This document shows positions 1 to 6,539 of a DNA stretch of 7,068 bases, in pieces. Each line of letters opens with the position of its first letter. The first letter of the stretch is position 1. This stretch comes from Gammaproteobacteria bacterium (GTDB lineage: Bacteria; Pseudomonadota; Gammaproteobacteria; SZUA-152): assembly GCA_030613605.1 (NCBI GenBank), contig JAUWLO010000106.1, positions 1-7,068 on the forward strand, written 5' to 3'. The position numbers and the translations under genes are program-made. Under the pieces are notes generated by a model. The model had not been told where the DNA came from and did no database searches. It saw only the letters and a program-made list of their open reading frames with translations.

Positions 1-98
1 TGAATGGCCTGGATGATATCGGCCTTACCTTGCAACACGTGGATGATATTAAAGCTTATGAAAAGCGACGTAGTGCAGAGGCGCCCTGGTTGTTTTAA
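1..98 (+). CDS. leuD: 3-isopropylmalate dehydratase small subunit, C-terminal end (partial)
   Basis: Only the last 31 codons and the TAA stop are present, read from base 3; the 5' part lies outside the window. The visible peptide begins NGLDDIGLTLQHVDDIKAYE and ends APWLF, which resembles the C-terminal tail of LeuD proteins (a 'GLDDIGLTL' strand followed by a helix with a YE pair). LeuD pairs with LeuC to isomerise 2-isopropylmalate to 3-isopropylmalate in the cytoplasm, the step just before LeuB. The identification rests on this short tail and on leuB starting 132 bases downstream in the same direction, the usual leuC-leuD-leuB order. The C-terminus alone is weak evidence; the context makes it convincing. 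Confidence 0.82.
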   Translation, partial: NGLDDIGLTLQHVDDIKAYEKRRSAEAPWLF

Positions 99-119
99 AG
101 CCATATCCATAGTTTTCGC

Positions 120-190
120 CGTCACTCCGGCGGATGCCGGAGTCCAGAGGGCTTGATGACTGCTGGATTCTGGCCTGCGCCAGAATGACG
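120..190. repeat. 71-bp REP/MITE-like inverted-repeat element with two internal hairpins
   Basis: Two 28-base arms (120-147 and 163-190) are inverted copies of each other, pairing at 22 of 28 positions around a 15-base spacer. The outer ends read CGTCA...TGACG. Each arm is also a perfect hairpin on its own: an 8-bp stem at 124-131/136-143 with loop GGAT, and an 8-bp stem at 167-174/179-186 with loop CTGC. The form (CGTCACTCCGGC... ...GCCAGAATGACG) looks like the CGTCATTCCGGCGAAAGCCGG-type intergenic repeats found in many copies in proteobacterial genomes; that comparison is from general knowledge, not a search. It sits between leuD and leuB and contains no gene. In RNA it would form two small hairpins or one long imperfect one. 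Confidence 0.8.
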
Positions 191-230
191 AGCTAAGTAT
201 TTTTTTTGAGTGTTTAATGAGAGATTTAAT

Positions 231-1316
231 ATGACTAAAAAAATTGCAGTATTACCTGGTGATGGTATCGGCCCCGAGATCATTGCCGAGGCAGTGAAAG
301 TTTTGGAGAGTCTACGAGCTGGCGGACTTGATATCGAAATGAACGAGGCGCCTGTCGGCGGTGCAGGTTATGAAGCCAGTGGTAAACCGTTGCCAGATGA
401 CACGTTGGCACTTGCGAAGGAATCTGATGCGATTCTGTTAGGTGCCGTGGGTGGTCACCAATGGGAGTCACTGGACATCAGTGTGCGCCCGGAAAAAGGC
501 CTGCTGGGTTTGCGTGCTGAGCTGGAGTTGTTTTCCAACCTGCGTCCCGCGATTCTCTATAAACAGTTAGCGGATGCTTCCACGCTTAAGCCTGAAGTGG
601 TTGCCGGTCTGGATATTATGATCGTACGCGAGCTCACCGGCGGTATTTATTTTGGTCAGCCCCGAGGTGTGCGTACCCTCGATAATGGCGAGAAGCAGGG
701 TTTTAATACCCTGGTGTACGCCGAATCCGAGATTGAGCGCATTGGTCATTCGGCCTTTAAAATTGCGATGAAGCGCGGTAAAAAATTGTGTTCTGTGGAT
801 AAGGCCAACGTGCTGGAATGCACGGAGCTGTGGCGCGAAGTGATGATTCGTGTATCGAAAGATTACCCCGAAGTGGAGTTGTCACACATGTATGTGGACA
901 ACGCGGCCATGCAGTTGGTGCGTGCACCCAAACAGTTTGATGTAATGGTGACCACCAATATGTTCGGCGATATTCTCTCCGATTGTGCTGCGATGCTAAC
1001 CGGTTCCATCGGTATGTTGCCGTCGGCTTCACTGGATGCCAACGGCAAGGGCATGTACGAACCTATTCATGGGTCAGCGCCGGATATCGCAGGGCAAAAC
1101 GTGGCGAATCCACTGGCGACAATTTTATCGGTAGCGATGATGTTGCGTTACTCGTTGAATGAGACCGAGCTGGCTAATCGAATTGAAAGCGCCGTTGAAA
1201 AAGTTCTGGATCAGGGTTTGCGTACCGCAGATATCTTAAGTGACAGTACGAGTGATGGCATGCAAAAAGTCAGCACTTCGGAAATGGGTGATGCTGTTGT
1301 TGCAGCTTTAACATAG
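231..1316 (+). CDS. leuB: 3-isopropylmalate dehydrogenase
   Basis: The 361-residue protein catalyses NAD+-dependent oxidation and decarboxylation of 3-isopropylmalate to 2-oxoisocaproate in leucine synthesis; it is a cytoplasmic homodimer. Family marks are clear: GDGIGPE near residues 10-16, substrate-binding arginines R95, R105 and R133 (in VRELTGGIYFG), catalytic Y140 and K191 (DKANVLE), and metal-binding D223 (YVDNAAMQL), D247 and D251 (MFGDILSD). The motif YEPIHGSAPDIAGQNVANP at about 276-294 lies at the NAD site. An upstream GTG at 210 would add seven residues. ATG 231 is preferred because MTKKIAVLPGDGIGPE is the normal family start and GAGAG at 219-223 lies seven bases before it. Length is normal and all key residues are present. 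It follows leuD, separated by the hairpin-rich repeat. Confidence 0.98.
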   Translation: MTKKIAVLPGDGIGPEIIAEAVKVLESLRAGGLDIEMNEAPVGGAGYEASGKPLPDDTLALAKESDAILLGAVGGHQWESLDISVRPEKGLLGLRAELELFSNLRPAILYKQLADASTLKPEVVAGLDIMIVRELTGGIYFGQPRGVRTLDNGEKQGFNTLVYAESEIERIGHSAFKIAMKRGKKLCSVDKANVLECTELWREVMIRVSKDYPEVELSHMYVDNAAMQLVRAPKQFDVMVTTNMFGDILSDCAAMLTGSIGMLPSASLDANGKGMYEPIHGSAPDIAGQNVANPLATILSVAMMLRYSLNETELANRIESAVEKVLDQGLRTADILSDSTSDGMQKVSTSEMGDAVVAALT

Positions 1317-1344
1317 TTGCCGCACTCGCAAGTTAAAACGATCG

Positions 1345-1357
1345 TTATTCTGAATAA
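1345..1357. repeat. Short perfect palindrome in the leuB-asd spacer
   Basis: TTATTC and GAATAA (six-base arms around one central T) form a perfect 13-base inverted repeat in the 77-base gap between the leuB stop and the asd start. It is AT-rich, has no T-tract consistent with a terminator, and lies 37 bases upstream of the asd start codon. It could be a regulator-binding site, but palindromes this short arise by chance in AT-rich DNA. No other promoter or terminator is clear in this gap, so asd may be read through from leuB. Confidence 0.25.
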
Positions 1358-1393
1358 TGATTGCATAAAAAGAATGGAATTGGAGATAACAAA

Positions 1394-2509
1394 ATGAAAA
1401 GGGTAGGACTGGTAGGTTGGCGCGGTATGGTGGGATCGGTGCTCATGCAACGCATGCGCGATGAAAAAGATTTTGATCTGATCGAGCCAGTATTTTTTAC
1501 CACTTCACAAACCGGACAGGCCGGGCCCGATGTAGGCAAAGATGTGCCAGCATTGAAAGATGCGAAATCTATTGATGAGCTGAAGGTCATGGATGTCATC
1601 ATTACCTGTCAGGGTGGTGGCTATACCGAAGAAATCTATCCGCTGTTACGTAAGGCTGGATGGGATGGTTACTGGATTGATGCAGCGTCAACTTTACGCA
1701 TGGAAGACGAGGCCATCATCGTACTTGATCCGGTGAATCTAAATGTCATCAAAGACGGTCTGGCTAACGGCACCAAAACCTTTGTTGGTGGTAATTGCAC
1801 GGTGAGCTTGATGCTCATGGCCATCGGTGGTCTGTTTGAAAACGATCTGGTGGAATGGATTTCACCGATGACGTATCAGGCAGCTTCCGGTGCGGGCGCG
1901 AAAAATATGCGTGAGCTGATTCGGCAAATGGGTGCCATTAATGATTCAGTCAAAGATCTTAATGATGATCCTGCTGCGGCGATTCTCGACATTGATAAAA
2001 AGCTGACGGAGTTTTTACGTTCTGACGATTATCCCAAAGACAACTGGGGTGTGCCGCTGGCCGGTAGTTTAATCCCGTGGCTCGATTCGCAGTTGGACAG
2101 TGGCCAGACCCGTGAAGAATGGAAAGCGGAAGTGGAGACCAATAAAATTCTTGGTCGTACTGTAGATAACGTTGTACCTATCGATGGCATTTGCGTGCGC
2201 ATCGGCGCCATGCGTTGTCACAGTCAGGCAATGACCATCAAACTCAAAAAAGATGTGCCGCTGGATGAAATTCACAGCATGCTGGCGCAGGCTAACGATT
2301 GGGTGAAGGTAGTGCCGAATAATCGTGACATTAGCATGACGGATCTTACTCCGGCAGCGGTGACGGGTACGTTGACTGTGCCGGTGGGCCGATTGCGGAA
2401 ACTCACCATGGGGCCGGAATATTTGTCAGCGTTTACCGTGGGTGATCAGTTGCTGTGGGGTGCGGCAGAACCGCTGCGCCGCATGTTGCGCCTTTTGCTG
2501 GAGGTGTGA
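1394..2509 (+). CDS. asd: Aspartate-semialdehyde dehydrogenase
   Basis: The 371-residue cytoplasmic enzyme reduces L-aspartyl-4-phosphate to aspartate-4-semialdehyde with NADPH. This is the branch point to lysine and diaminopimelate (cell wall), threonine and methionine. The N-terminus MKRVGLVGWRGMVGSVL is the NADP-binding start typical of the proteobacterial Asd type. GGNCTVSLM (132-140) contains catalytic C135, and the segment around 267-276 (CVRIGAMRCH) contains substrate-binding R269 and the general-base H275, one residue off the E. coli numbering of H274. The insertion ISPMTYQAASGAGAKNMREL (157-176) also fits this type. A TTG at 1361 opens the frame earlier, but ATG 1394 has GGAG at 1382-1385, eight bases before it, and gives the standard N-terminus. 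Length matches the family, with no damage seen. Confidence 0.98.
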   Translation: MKRVGLVGWRGMVGSVLMQRMRDEKDFDLIEPVFFTTSQTGQAGPDVGKDVPALKDAKSIDELKVMDVIITCQGGGYTEEIYPLLRKAGWDGYWIDAASTLRMEDEAIIVLDPVNLNVIKDGLANGTKTFVGGNCTVSLMLMAIGGLFENDLVEWISPMTYQAASGAGAKNMRELIRQMGAINDSVKDLNDDPAAAILDIDKKLTEFLRSDDYPKDNWGVPLAGSLIPWLDSQLDSGQTREEWKAEVETNKILGRTVDNVVPIDGICVRIGAMRCHSQAMTIKLKKDVPLDEIHSMLAQANDWVKVVPNNRDISMTDLTPAAVTGTLTVPVGRLRKLTMGPEYLSAFTVGDQLLWGAAEPLRRMLRLLLEV

Positions 2510-2618
2510 CTGCCAGAAAATGGGAGAAATCAGACAAGCTGAGAAGTTGGTTAAAAAACATCCCGTTGGTGATGACATTCAATCAAAAACGAGCAAAAAC
2601 CTGTAAATAGCTGAAATA

Positions 2619-2647
2619 TTGGTAAAAGATGTCATGTAAGCTATAGT
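2619..2647 (+). promoter_or_regulatory. Candidate sigma-70 promoter for fimV
   Basis: TTGGTA (2619-2624) and TATAGT (2642-2647) are separated by exactly 17 bases and match the -35 and -10 consensus at 4/6 and 5/6 positions. Transcription would start near 2654 and leave a leader of about 150 bases before the fimV ATG. The 292-base gap between asd and fimV (2510-2801) is AT-rich and has no convincing ORF. It also has no clear intrinsic terminator for asd, so read-through remains possible. An imperfect hairpin in the leader (stem pieces 2722-2726/2747-2751 and 2729-2733/2739-2743) is weak. This is prediction by eye only. Confidence 0.45.
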
Positions 2648-2801
2648 TGCTTCTGATTCTTTGCTCTAATTGCCTAATATTACTAAATTATTTCTGTCTG
2701 GTGCCGATGCTGTAGTTGGATTTCTCTGGTAAATGATGTTTACGGTGAGAAGTCTTGAGGAATCAGCGAATAGCTTGAAAAACAACAAACGGGAGTGAAG
2801 T

Positions 2802-5333
2802 ATGGGTAAGAGATTGGCACCGGCTATAGCGGCCCTGGTTTTATTGGTACCCGTAGCGGCTCATGCGCTGGGACTGGGTAACATGACCATGAACTCGGCG
2901 CTAAACCAACCTCTGGATGCTGAAATTGAACTGCTCTCAGTGCAAAGCGGTGATTTGAGTAATTTATCCATACGGCTCGGTACAGATGAAGATTTTGACC
3001 GTGTCGGAGTTGTTCGGGAGTTTTTCTACACCGATTTCAAGTTTTCTATCGTCAAAAAGCCAAATGGCACTCCTTACGTACGATTAACTACCACTAAACC
3101 GATTGTAGAGCCCTTCCTGGATTTTGTTGTCGAAGCCCGTTGGGCTCGTGGCCGCATACTGCGTGAATTTACCGTATTAGTTGATCCACCTGCGTTATCT
3201 GCAGAAGCACCAGCCCCCATTCAACAGGCAGTCACTGCACCAGCGTCACAGGTCAGTCGTCAGGCTCCTGTTCAGCCTTCAGTAGCACCCGCTCCAATGC
3301 AACCAGCTCCTATTCGTGAACGTGCTGTATTAAAGCCAGTAATGAACCTTGATGGCGAAATGAGCTATGGACCGATCAAGTACAAAGATACCTTATTCGA
3401 AATTGCCAACAAGATGCGTCCTGGCAATGTTACGACCAACCAGATGATGTTGGCTCTTGCGCGTAACAATCCAAAGGCTTTTTACAACGGCAATATCAAC
3501 CAGATGAAGGCTGGTTTTGTTTTACGTATTGATGACCAGGAAACATTAACCTCAATTTCTGAGGCTGATGCTTCGGTAGAGGTAAGCCGTCAACATGTTG
3601 AATGGATTGCTCGCAAGAGCGGCAAAATTGTTCGTCAGACCAGCGAGGCCCCAGCCGGTGGAAAGGTAAGCCGCGGAGAAAAATCCAGTAGCAAATCTTC
3701 AGCTGCTGAACAGGCGCGCCTCAAACTGGTAGCACCGGGTAGTGAAGGTGTAGGCAGCGGTGTTGGCGATGAGCAACTGGGTCGTATGCGTGAGGACCTG
3801 TTGCTCGCAGCCGAGGCCCTGGATGCGAACAAACAGGAAACTGACGAGTTGAAAGCTCGTATGGCCGAAATGGAAGAGCAGCTTGAGTCCATGCAGCGTC
3901 TCATTATGCTCAAAGACGATGAGATGATGGCCATCCAGAAACAATTTGGAAAAGAACAGGCTGCGGAACAGGCAGAAGCAACGCCTGAGGCTGCGCTTGA
4001 CGCTGCCCCTGACGAAACGATGTCAGATGCAACAATGGATGAAGGAACAGAAGGTATGCCTGCCGAAGCTGAAGCAGCGGCAGAAAAACCGGCCGAGACG
4101 GCACCGAAGCCTGTGCCTGCCACACCTGCGCCAGAACCTGTTTCAGAACCAGGCCTGGTGGATGATTTAATGGGCTTAGTGGATGACCCCATGGTGATGT
4201 ACGGGGGCATTGGTTTGTTGGTATTGATTGTCGGGTTTGTCGTTTACCGAAAACGCAAAACGTCGGATGGTTTTGAAGAAAGCATATTTAACGCTGGTGG
4301 TGACGTTGGTGCTACCGCTGAAAGCATGGAAGACAGCAATGAAAGTTCCATGGTCAGCGATTTTGCGATGAGTGAAATGAGTGGCATGAGTGGAATTTCA
4401 GCCGATGCTGCGGATGTTGATCCTGTATCGGAAGCTGATGTGTATCTTGCTTATGGCCGCCATCAACAAGCGGAAGAAATTTTGAACGAAGCACTGGCGA
4501 GTGACCCCAATCGTCATGATGTTAAATTGAAATTACTGGAAGTATTTTTTGCTGCCAAAAATAGCAGTGGTTTTGAGAAGGGTGCGCAGGAGCTTCATGA
4601 TGCTCTTGGCGATGATTCGGATCCACTATGGGCCAAGGCCGTCACTATGGGTCAACAGCTGTGCCCCGACAATAGTTTGTTTGGCGGCTCACCAGATACG
4701 GCATCTCAGGAAAGTTTAGCCGCTGAAAGTCCTGTTGATGATATAGCTGAAGCCAGCGAAGACGATCTGCTGGACTTTGATTTTGACATTGACTCCGACG
4801 CTGGTGGGGATGAAGGCATTGATGATGTATTTGCAGAACTCGAAGCCGCAACAGCAGGAACTGAAGTAGCTGATGCAGTGCCTGAAAGTAGTGATTTAGA
4901 TGCGGGTCTGGATTTAGATACACCCATAACCCCCGATGAAACTGTAGAGCCTGCTGATGAAGTAGAAAAAAGCAACGACGATAATAGCCTGGATTTCGAT
5001 GTATCGGATCTTGATTTCAATCTGGATGCTGATAGTTCAGGTGATACTCCGGCAGAAACTTCTGAAGCAGCGGTTGCGGAAGATGATAATAGTCTGGACT
5101 TTGATATGGGTACAAGTGAGCCTGTTGCTGCAGATACAGGTGATGAGTTAGGTGGCTTGACCGATGACGTGTTTGGTGAAGTTGATGAAGTCGGTACCAA
5201 GCTGGATCTTGCCAAGGCCTATGTTGATATGGGTGACAGTGATGGCGCGCGTAGCATTCTGGATGAAGTGCTGGAAGAGGGTGATGATGCCCAGAAAGCA
5301 CAGGCAAAAGAGTTGCTGGGAGCGTTAGGTTAA
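2802..5333 (+). CDS. fimV: FimV/HubP-family polar hub protein (LysM domain, single membrane span)
   Basis: This 843-residue protein belongs to the FimV/HubP family, inner-membrane proteins that bind peptidoglycan and organise the cell pole; in Pseudomonas FimV is needed for type IV pilus assembly and twitching motility. Domain order: signal peptide at about 1-22 (likely cut after AHA); conserved FimV N-terminal region (LGLGNMTMNSALNQPLDAEIELL, 23-45, continuing to about 128); Pro/Ala-rich linker (130-180); LysM-type domain (about 188-243, YGPIKYKDTLFEIANKM...); coiled coil (about 325-385); Ala/Glu/Pro linker; transmembrane helix (about 466-482) followed by RKRK, placing the rest in the cytoplasm. 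The cytoplasmic part has TPR-like helices (about 543-600), a very acidic tract with LDFD repeats (654-770), and the conserved C-terminal helix pair (about 798-843, KLDLAKAYVDMGDSDGARSIL). GGAG at 2792-2795 supports the start. Position between asd and truA is as in Pseudomonas. Confidence 0.96.
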   Translation: MGKRLAPAIAALVLLVPVAAHALGLGNMTMNSALNQPLDAEIELLSVQSGDLSNLSIRLGTDEDFDRVGVVREFFYTDFKFSIVKKPNGTPYVRLTTTKPIVEPFLDFVVEARWARGRILREFTVLVDPPALSAEAPAPIQQAVTAPASQVSRQAPVQPSVAPAPMQPAPIRERAVLKPVMNLDGEMSYGPIKYKDTLFEIANKMRPGNVTTNQMMLALARNNPKAFYNGNINQMKAGFVLRIDDQETLTSISEADASVEVSRQHVEWIARKSGKIVRQTSEAPAGGKVSRGEKSSSKSSAAEQARLKLVAPGSEGVGSGVGDEQLGRMREDLLLAAEALDANKQETDELKARMAEMEEQLESMQRLIMLKDDEMMAIQKQFGKEQAAEQAEATPEAALDAAPDETMSDATMDEGTEGMPAEAEAAAEKPAETAPKPVPATPAPEPVSEPGLVDDLMGLVDDPMVMYGGIGLLVLIVGFVVYRKRKTSDGFEESIFNAGGDVGATAESMEDSNESSMVSDFAMSEMSGMSGISADAADVDPVSEADVYLAYGRHQQAEEILNEALASDPNRHDVKLKLLEVFFAAKNSSGFEKGAQELHDALGDDSDPLWAKAVTMGQQLCPDNSLFGGSPDTASQESLAAESPVDDIAEASEDDLLDFDFDIDSDAGGDEGIDDVFAELEAATAGTEVADAVPESSDLDAGLDLDTPITPDETVEPADEVEKSNDDNSLDFDVSDLDFNLDADSSGDTPAETSEAAVAEDDNSLDFDMGTSEPVAADTGDELGGLTDDVFGEVDEVGTKLDLAKAYVDMGDSDGARSILDEVLEEGDDAQKAQAKELLGALG
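4977..5105 (+). repeat. Acidic LDFD repeat region within fimV
   Basis: The octapeptide DDNSLDFD occurs twice exactly, at residues 726-733 (bases 4977-5000) and 761-768 (bases 5082-5105), 105 bases apart. The codons differ at silent positions (for example AGC/AGT, TTC/TTT), so the peptide is conserved more than the DNA. A related DDLLDFDFDIDSD lies upstream at residues 654-666. This is a normal trait of FimV/HubP cytoplasmic regions, whose acidic repeats vary in number between species. Confidence 0.7.
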
Positions 5334-5388
5334 GTTCCAGGCGTTTTTCGCCTTAAACGCATTAGTTTCATCTATTAGTTTTAAATAC

Positions 5389-5424
5389 ACGGCGTAACCT
5401 TTTCAGGTTGCGCCGTTTTTTTTT
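5389..5424 (+). terminator. Rho-independent terminator after fimV
   Basis: ACGGCGTAACC (5389-5399) pairs with GGTTGCGCCGT (5406-5416) through an 11-bp stem with a single G-U wobble and a six-base loop, followed directly by nine T residues (5416-5424). It lies 55 bases after the fimV stop and should end the fimV transcript. A smaller hairpin GGCG-TTTTT-CGCC (5340-5352) lies just after the stop codon and is too weak to act alone. The genes downstream therefore probably need their own promoter. Confidence 0.93.
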
Positions 5425-5664
5425 AGCCAAGGATGGCTTTATGCCGTGGAGCACAGGGATGTGCGAGAACGGCGCTTGGCCATGGGCAGATAATTGCTCG
5501 GTCCCCGTTCCTGACTCGACCCTACCGATTCCATCCGTGGAATCGTCCTACATTATCTGCATTCTCCACATCCATGTGGGTCATGGCCGAGAGCGGCTTT
5601 GGTCACGCCTACATGGGCAAGGATTGTTTCGGGCAATCCTTTTGCATTTCTGCCATCCCTGGCG
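5425..5664. repeat. Palindromic multi-hairpin intergenic element (REP/MITE-like), about 240 bp
   Basis: The ends are near-perfect 12-base inverted repeats: GCCAAGGATGGC (5426-5437) and GCCATCCCTGGC (5652-5663), 11/12, each also a small hairpin. Inside is a chain of stems: GCACA-GGGA-TGTGC (5451-5464) within an outer GCCGT/ACGGC pair (5443-5447/5469-5473); long-range arms 5472-5484/5582-5594 (11/13) and 5486-5494/5552-5560 (9/9, GCAGATAAT); an 8-bp perfect hairpin 5526-5533/5538-5545; CCACA-TCCA-TGTGG (5566-5579); and an 8-bp perfect hairpin 5619-5626/5634-5641. Loops are AGGA or GGGA on the left and TCCG, TCCA or TCCC further right, as expected of inverted unit copies. No ribosome site or recognised protein supports a gene here. 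Most likely a non-autonomous repeat; a structured RNA is the alternative. Exact ends are uncertain. Confidence 0.65.
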
Positions 5665-5747
5665 GTCATGCTGGAAGCGACAGGTGTGAGCCGGCGGCAT
5701 TCCAAGGTACACTTCTTCTTTTAAGGTTCTCTGGTTCCCAAACTATA
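5665..5747. other. Non-coding spacer between the structured element and the EcfT-like gene
   Basis: I see no gene here. ATGC at 5668-5671 can still pair with GCAT at 5644-5647 around the last hairpin, so the structured element may extend to about 5671. The rest is pyrimidine-rich and includes AAGG at 5723-5726, which is 21 bases from the next ATG and too far to be a normal ribosome site. Confidence 0.5.
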
Positions 5748-5749
5748 AT
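5721..5749 (+). promoter_or_regulatory. Weak promoter candidate overlapping the start of the EcfT-like gene
   Basis: TATAAT at 5744-5749 is a perfect -10 hexamer, but the best -35 at 17 bases is only TTAAGG (5721-5726, 3/6). Transcription from it would begin near 5756, after the proposed ATG at 5748, so it would suit truA or a shortened protein better than the start chosen here. It may be chance. No better promoter was seen between the fimV terminator and this point. Confidence 0.22.
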
Positions 5750-6503
5750 GCATCCTGTTATTAAAATTGTGAGCTTCCTGGTATTTGGTGCTGCTGTATC
5801 AATAGGCAATGGCCATGTATTGCTTGCCGGTGTTTCATTACTGTTACCTTTGTATTTGTTCGGGAAAAGAATTCATTTTCATGCGTCATTAGTTATGCTC
5901 AAGCGATTGAAATGGCTGTTTGTTTCCATACTTGTCGTATATTTGTTTTTTACACCTGGGCAGTTGTTATGGCCTGGTGTGGATTGGAGTCCTACGTTTG
6001 AAGGATTATCACAAGGGCTGTTGCGCGTTGCCGTGCTGGTATTGTTGGTGGCGGCTGTTAATTTTTTGATTTCGAGTACCGAGCAGGATGATTTTTTATC
6101 CGCTATTTTGTGGTGCTTGCGGCCGCTGTCTTTAATTGGGTTACCGCATGAGCGATTAGCAGTGCGAATCACTCTTACAATTGATGAGGTGAGCCAGATT
6201 CGCAAAAAACATCTTTATGATGGAAGCGCTGAATCGACACACAATAAACCTGCAGACGTTGGAGTTGAGACAATATCCGGTGCTGTAACCAACGCTAAGC
6301 ATCCGGAACCTAAATTGCTAGCCATTGCCGGAACTGCAAATCGTTTGTTTCGGTCTGTTATTACAACTGCGGAAACCACACCCGTTCGTGAAATTTCTTT
6401 ACCGGAGGAATCTACTCCTCCTGTGCATCAGTGGTTAATGCCCGCACTTCTGGTTGCGCTGTTTTCTGTAGTAAAAGTAATTGATCTCAATAATTATTTA
6501 TAA
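5748..6503 (+). CDS. CbiQ/EcfT-like integral membrane protein (putative ECF transporter T component)
   Basis: This 251-residue membrane protein has hydrophobic segments at about 5-20, 22-38, 54-72, 90-109 and 228-245. The segment LKRLKWLFVSILVVYLFFTPG (51-71) and the basic/acidic helix HERLAVRITLTIDEVSQIRKKH (134-155) resemble the CbiQ/EcfT family, whose cytoplasmic coupling helices link the ATPases to a substrate-binding protein. No ATPase or substrate-binding component is visible nearby, so substrate and function are unknown. Residues about 158-225 form a polar stretch, probably a loop or poorly conserved insert, before the last span. The frame is open back to 5433, but that part is the palindromic element; ATG 5748, giving MHPVIKI and immediate membrane entry, is preferred. 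No good Shine-Dalgarno precedes it, so the start is uncertain. It separates fimV from truA, which are closer neighbours in Pseudomonas. Family call is from recognition, not a search. Confidence 0.7.
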   Translation: MHPVIKIVSFLVFGAAVSIGNGHVLLAGVSLLLPLYLFGKRIHFHASLVMLKRLKWLFVSILVVYLFFTPGQLLWPGVDWSPTFEGLSQGLLRVAVLVLLVAAVNFLISSTEQDDFLSAILWCLRPLSLIGLPHERLAVRITLTIDEVSQIRKKHLYDGSAESTHNKPADVGVETISGAVTNAKHPEPKLLAIAGTANRLFRSVITTAETTPVREISLPEESTPPVHQWLMPALLVALFSVVKVIDLNNYL

Positions 6504-6539
6504 TATTTAATCATAAGACGTACAGGTAATTTTATTGTT

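Noticed and set aside
2572..2635. ATGACAT (2572-2578) and ATGTCAT (2629-2635) inverted pair flanking the fimV -35 region
   Set aside because: Only seven bases over a 64-base span; expected by chance in an AT-rich gap.
3635..4210. Long antisense frame (191 residues) opposite the FimV coiled-coil and linker region
   Set aside because: Its Ser/Ala-rich, low-complexity product is what the reverse complement of Ala/Glu/Pro-rich FimV codons gives; no ribosome site or known family.
4706..5215. Antisense frame (169 residues) opposite the FimV acidic region
   Set aside because: Ser-rich shadow of the Asp/Glu/Leu-rich repeats on the + strand; no independent support.
5408..5689. 93-codon + strand frame across the terminator stem and the palindromic element
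   Set aside because: Begins inside the terminator hairpin, overlaps another open frame, has no ribosome site, and its sequence is explained by the repeat.
5879..6205. Antisense frame (108 residues) opposite the EcfT-like gene
   Set aside because: The + strand frame has coherent membrane segments and family resemblance; the antisense product has none.
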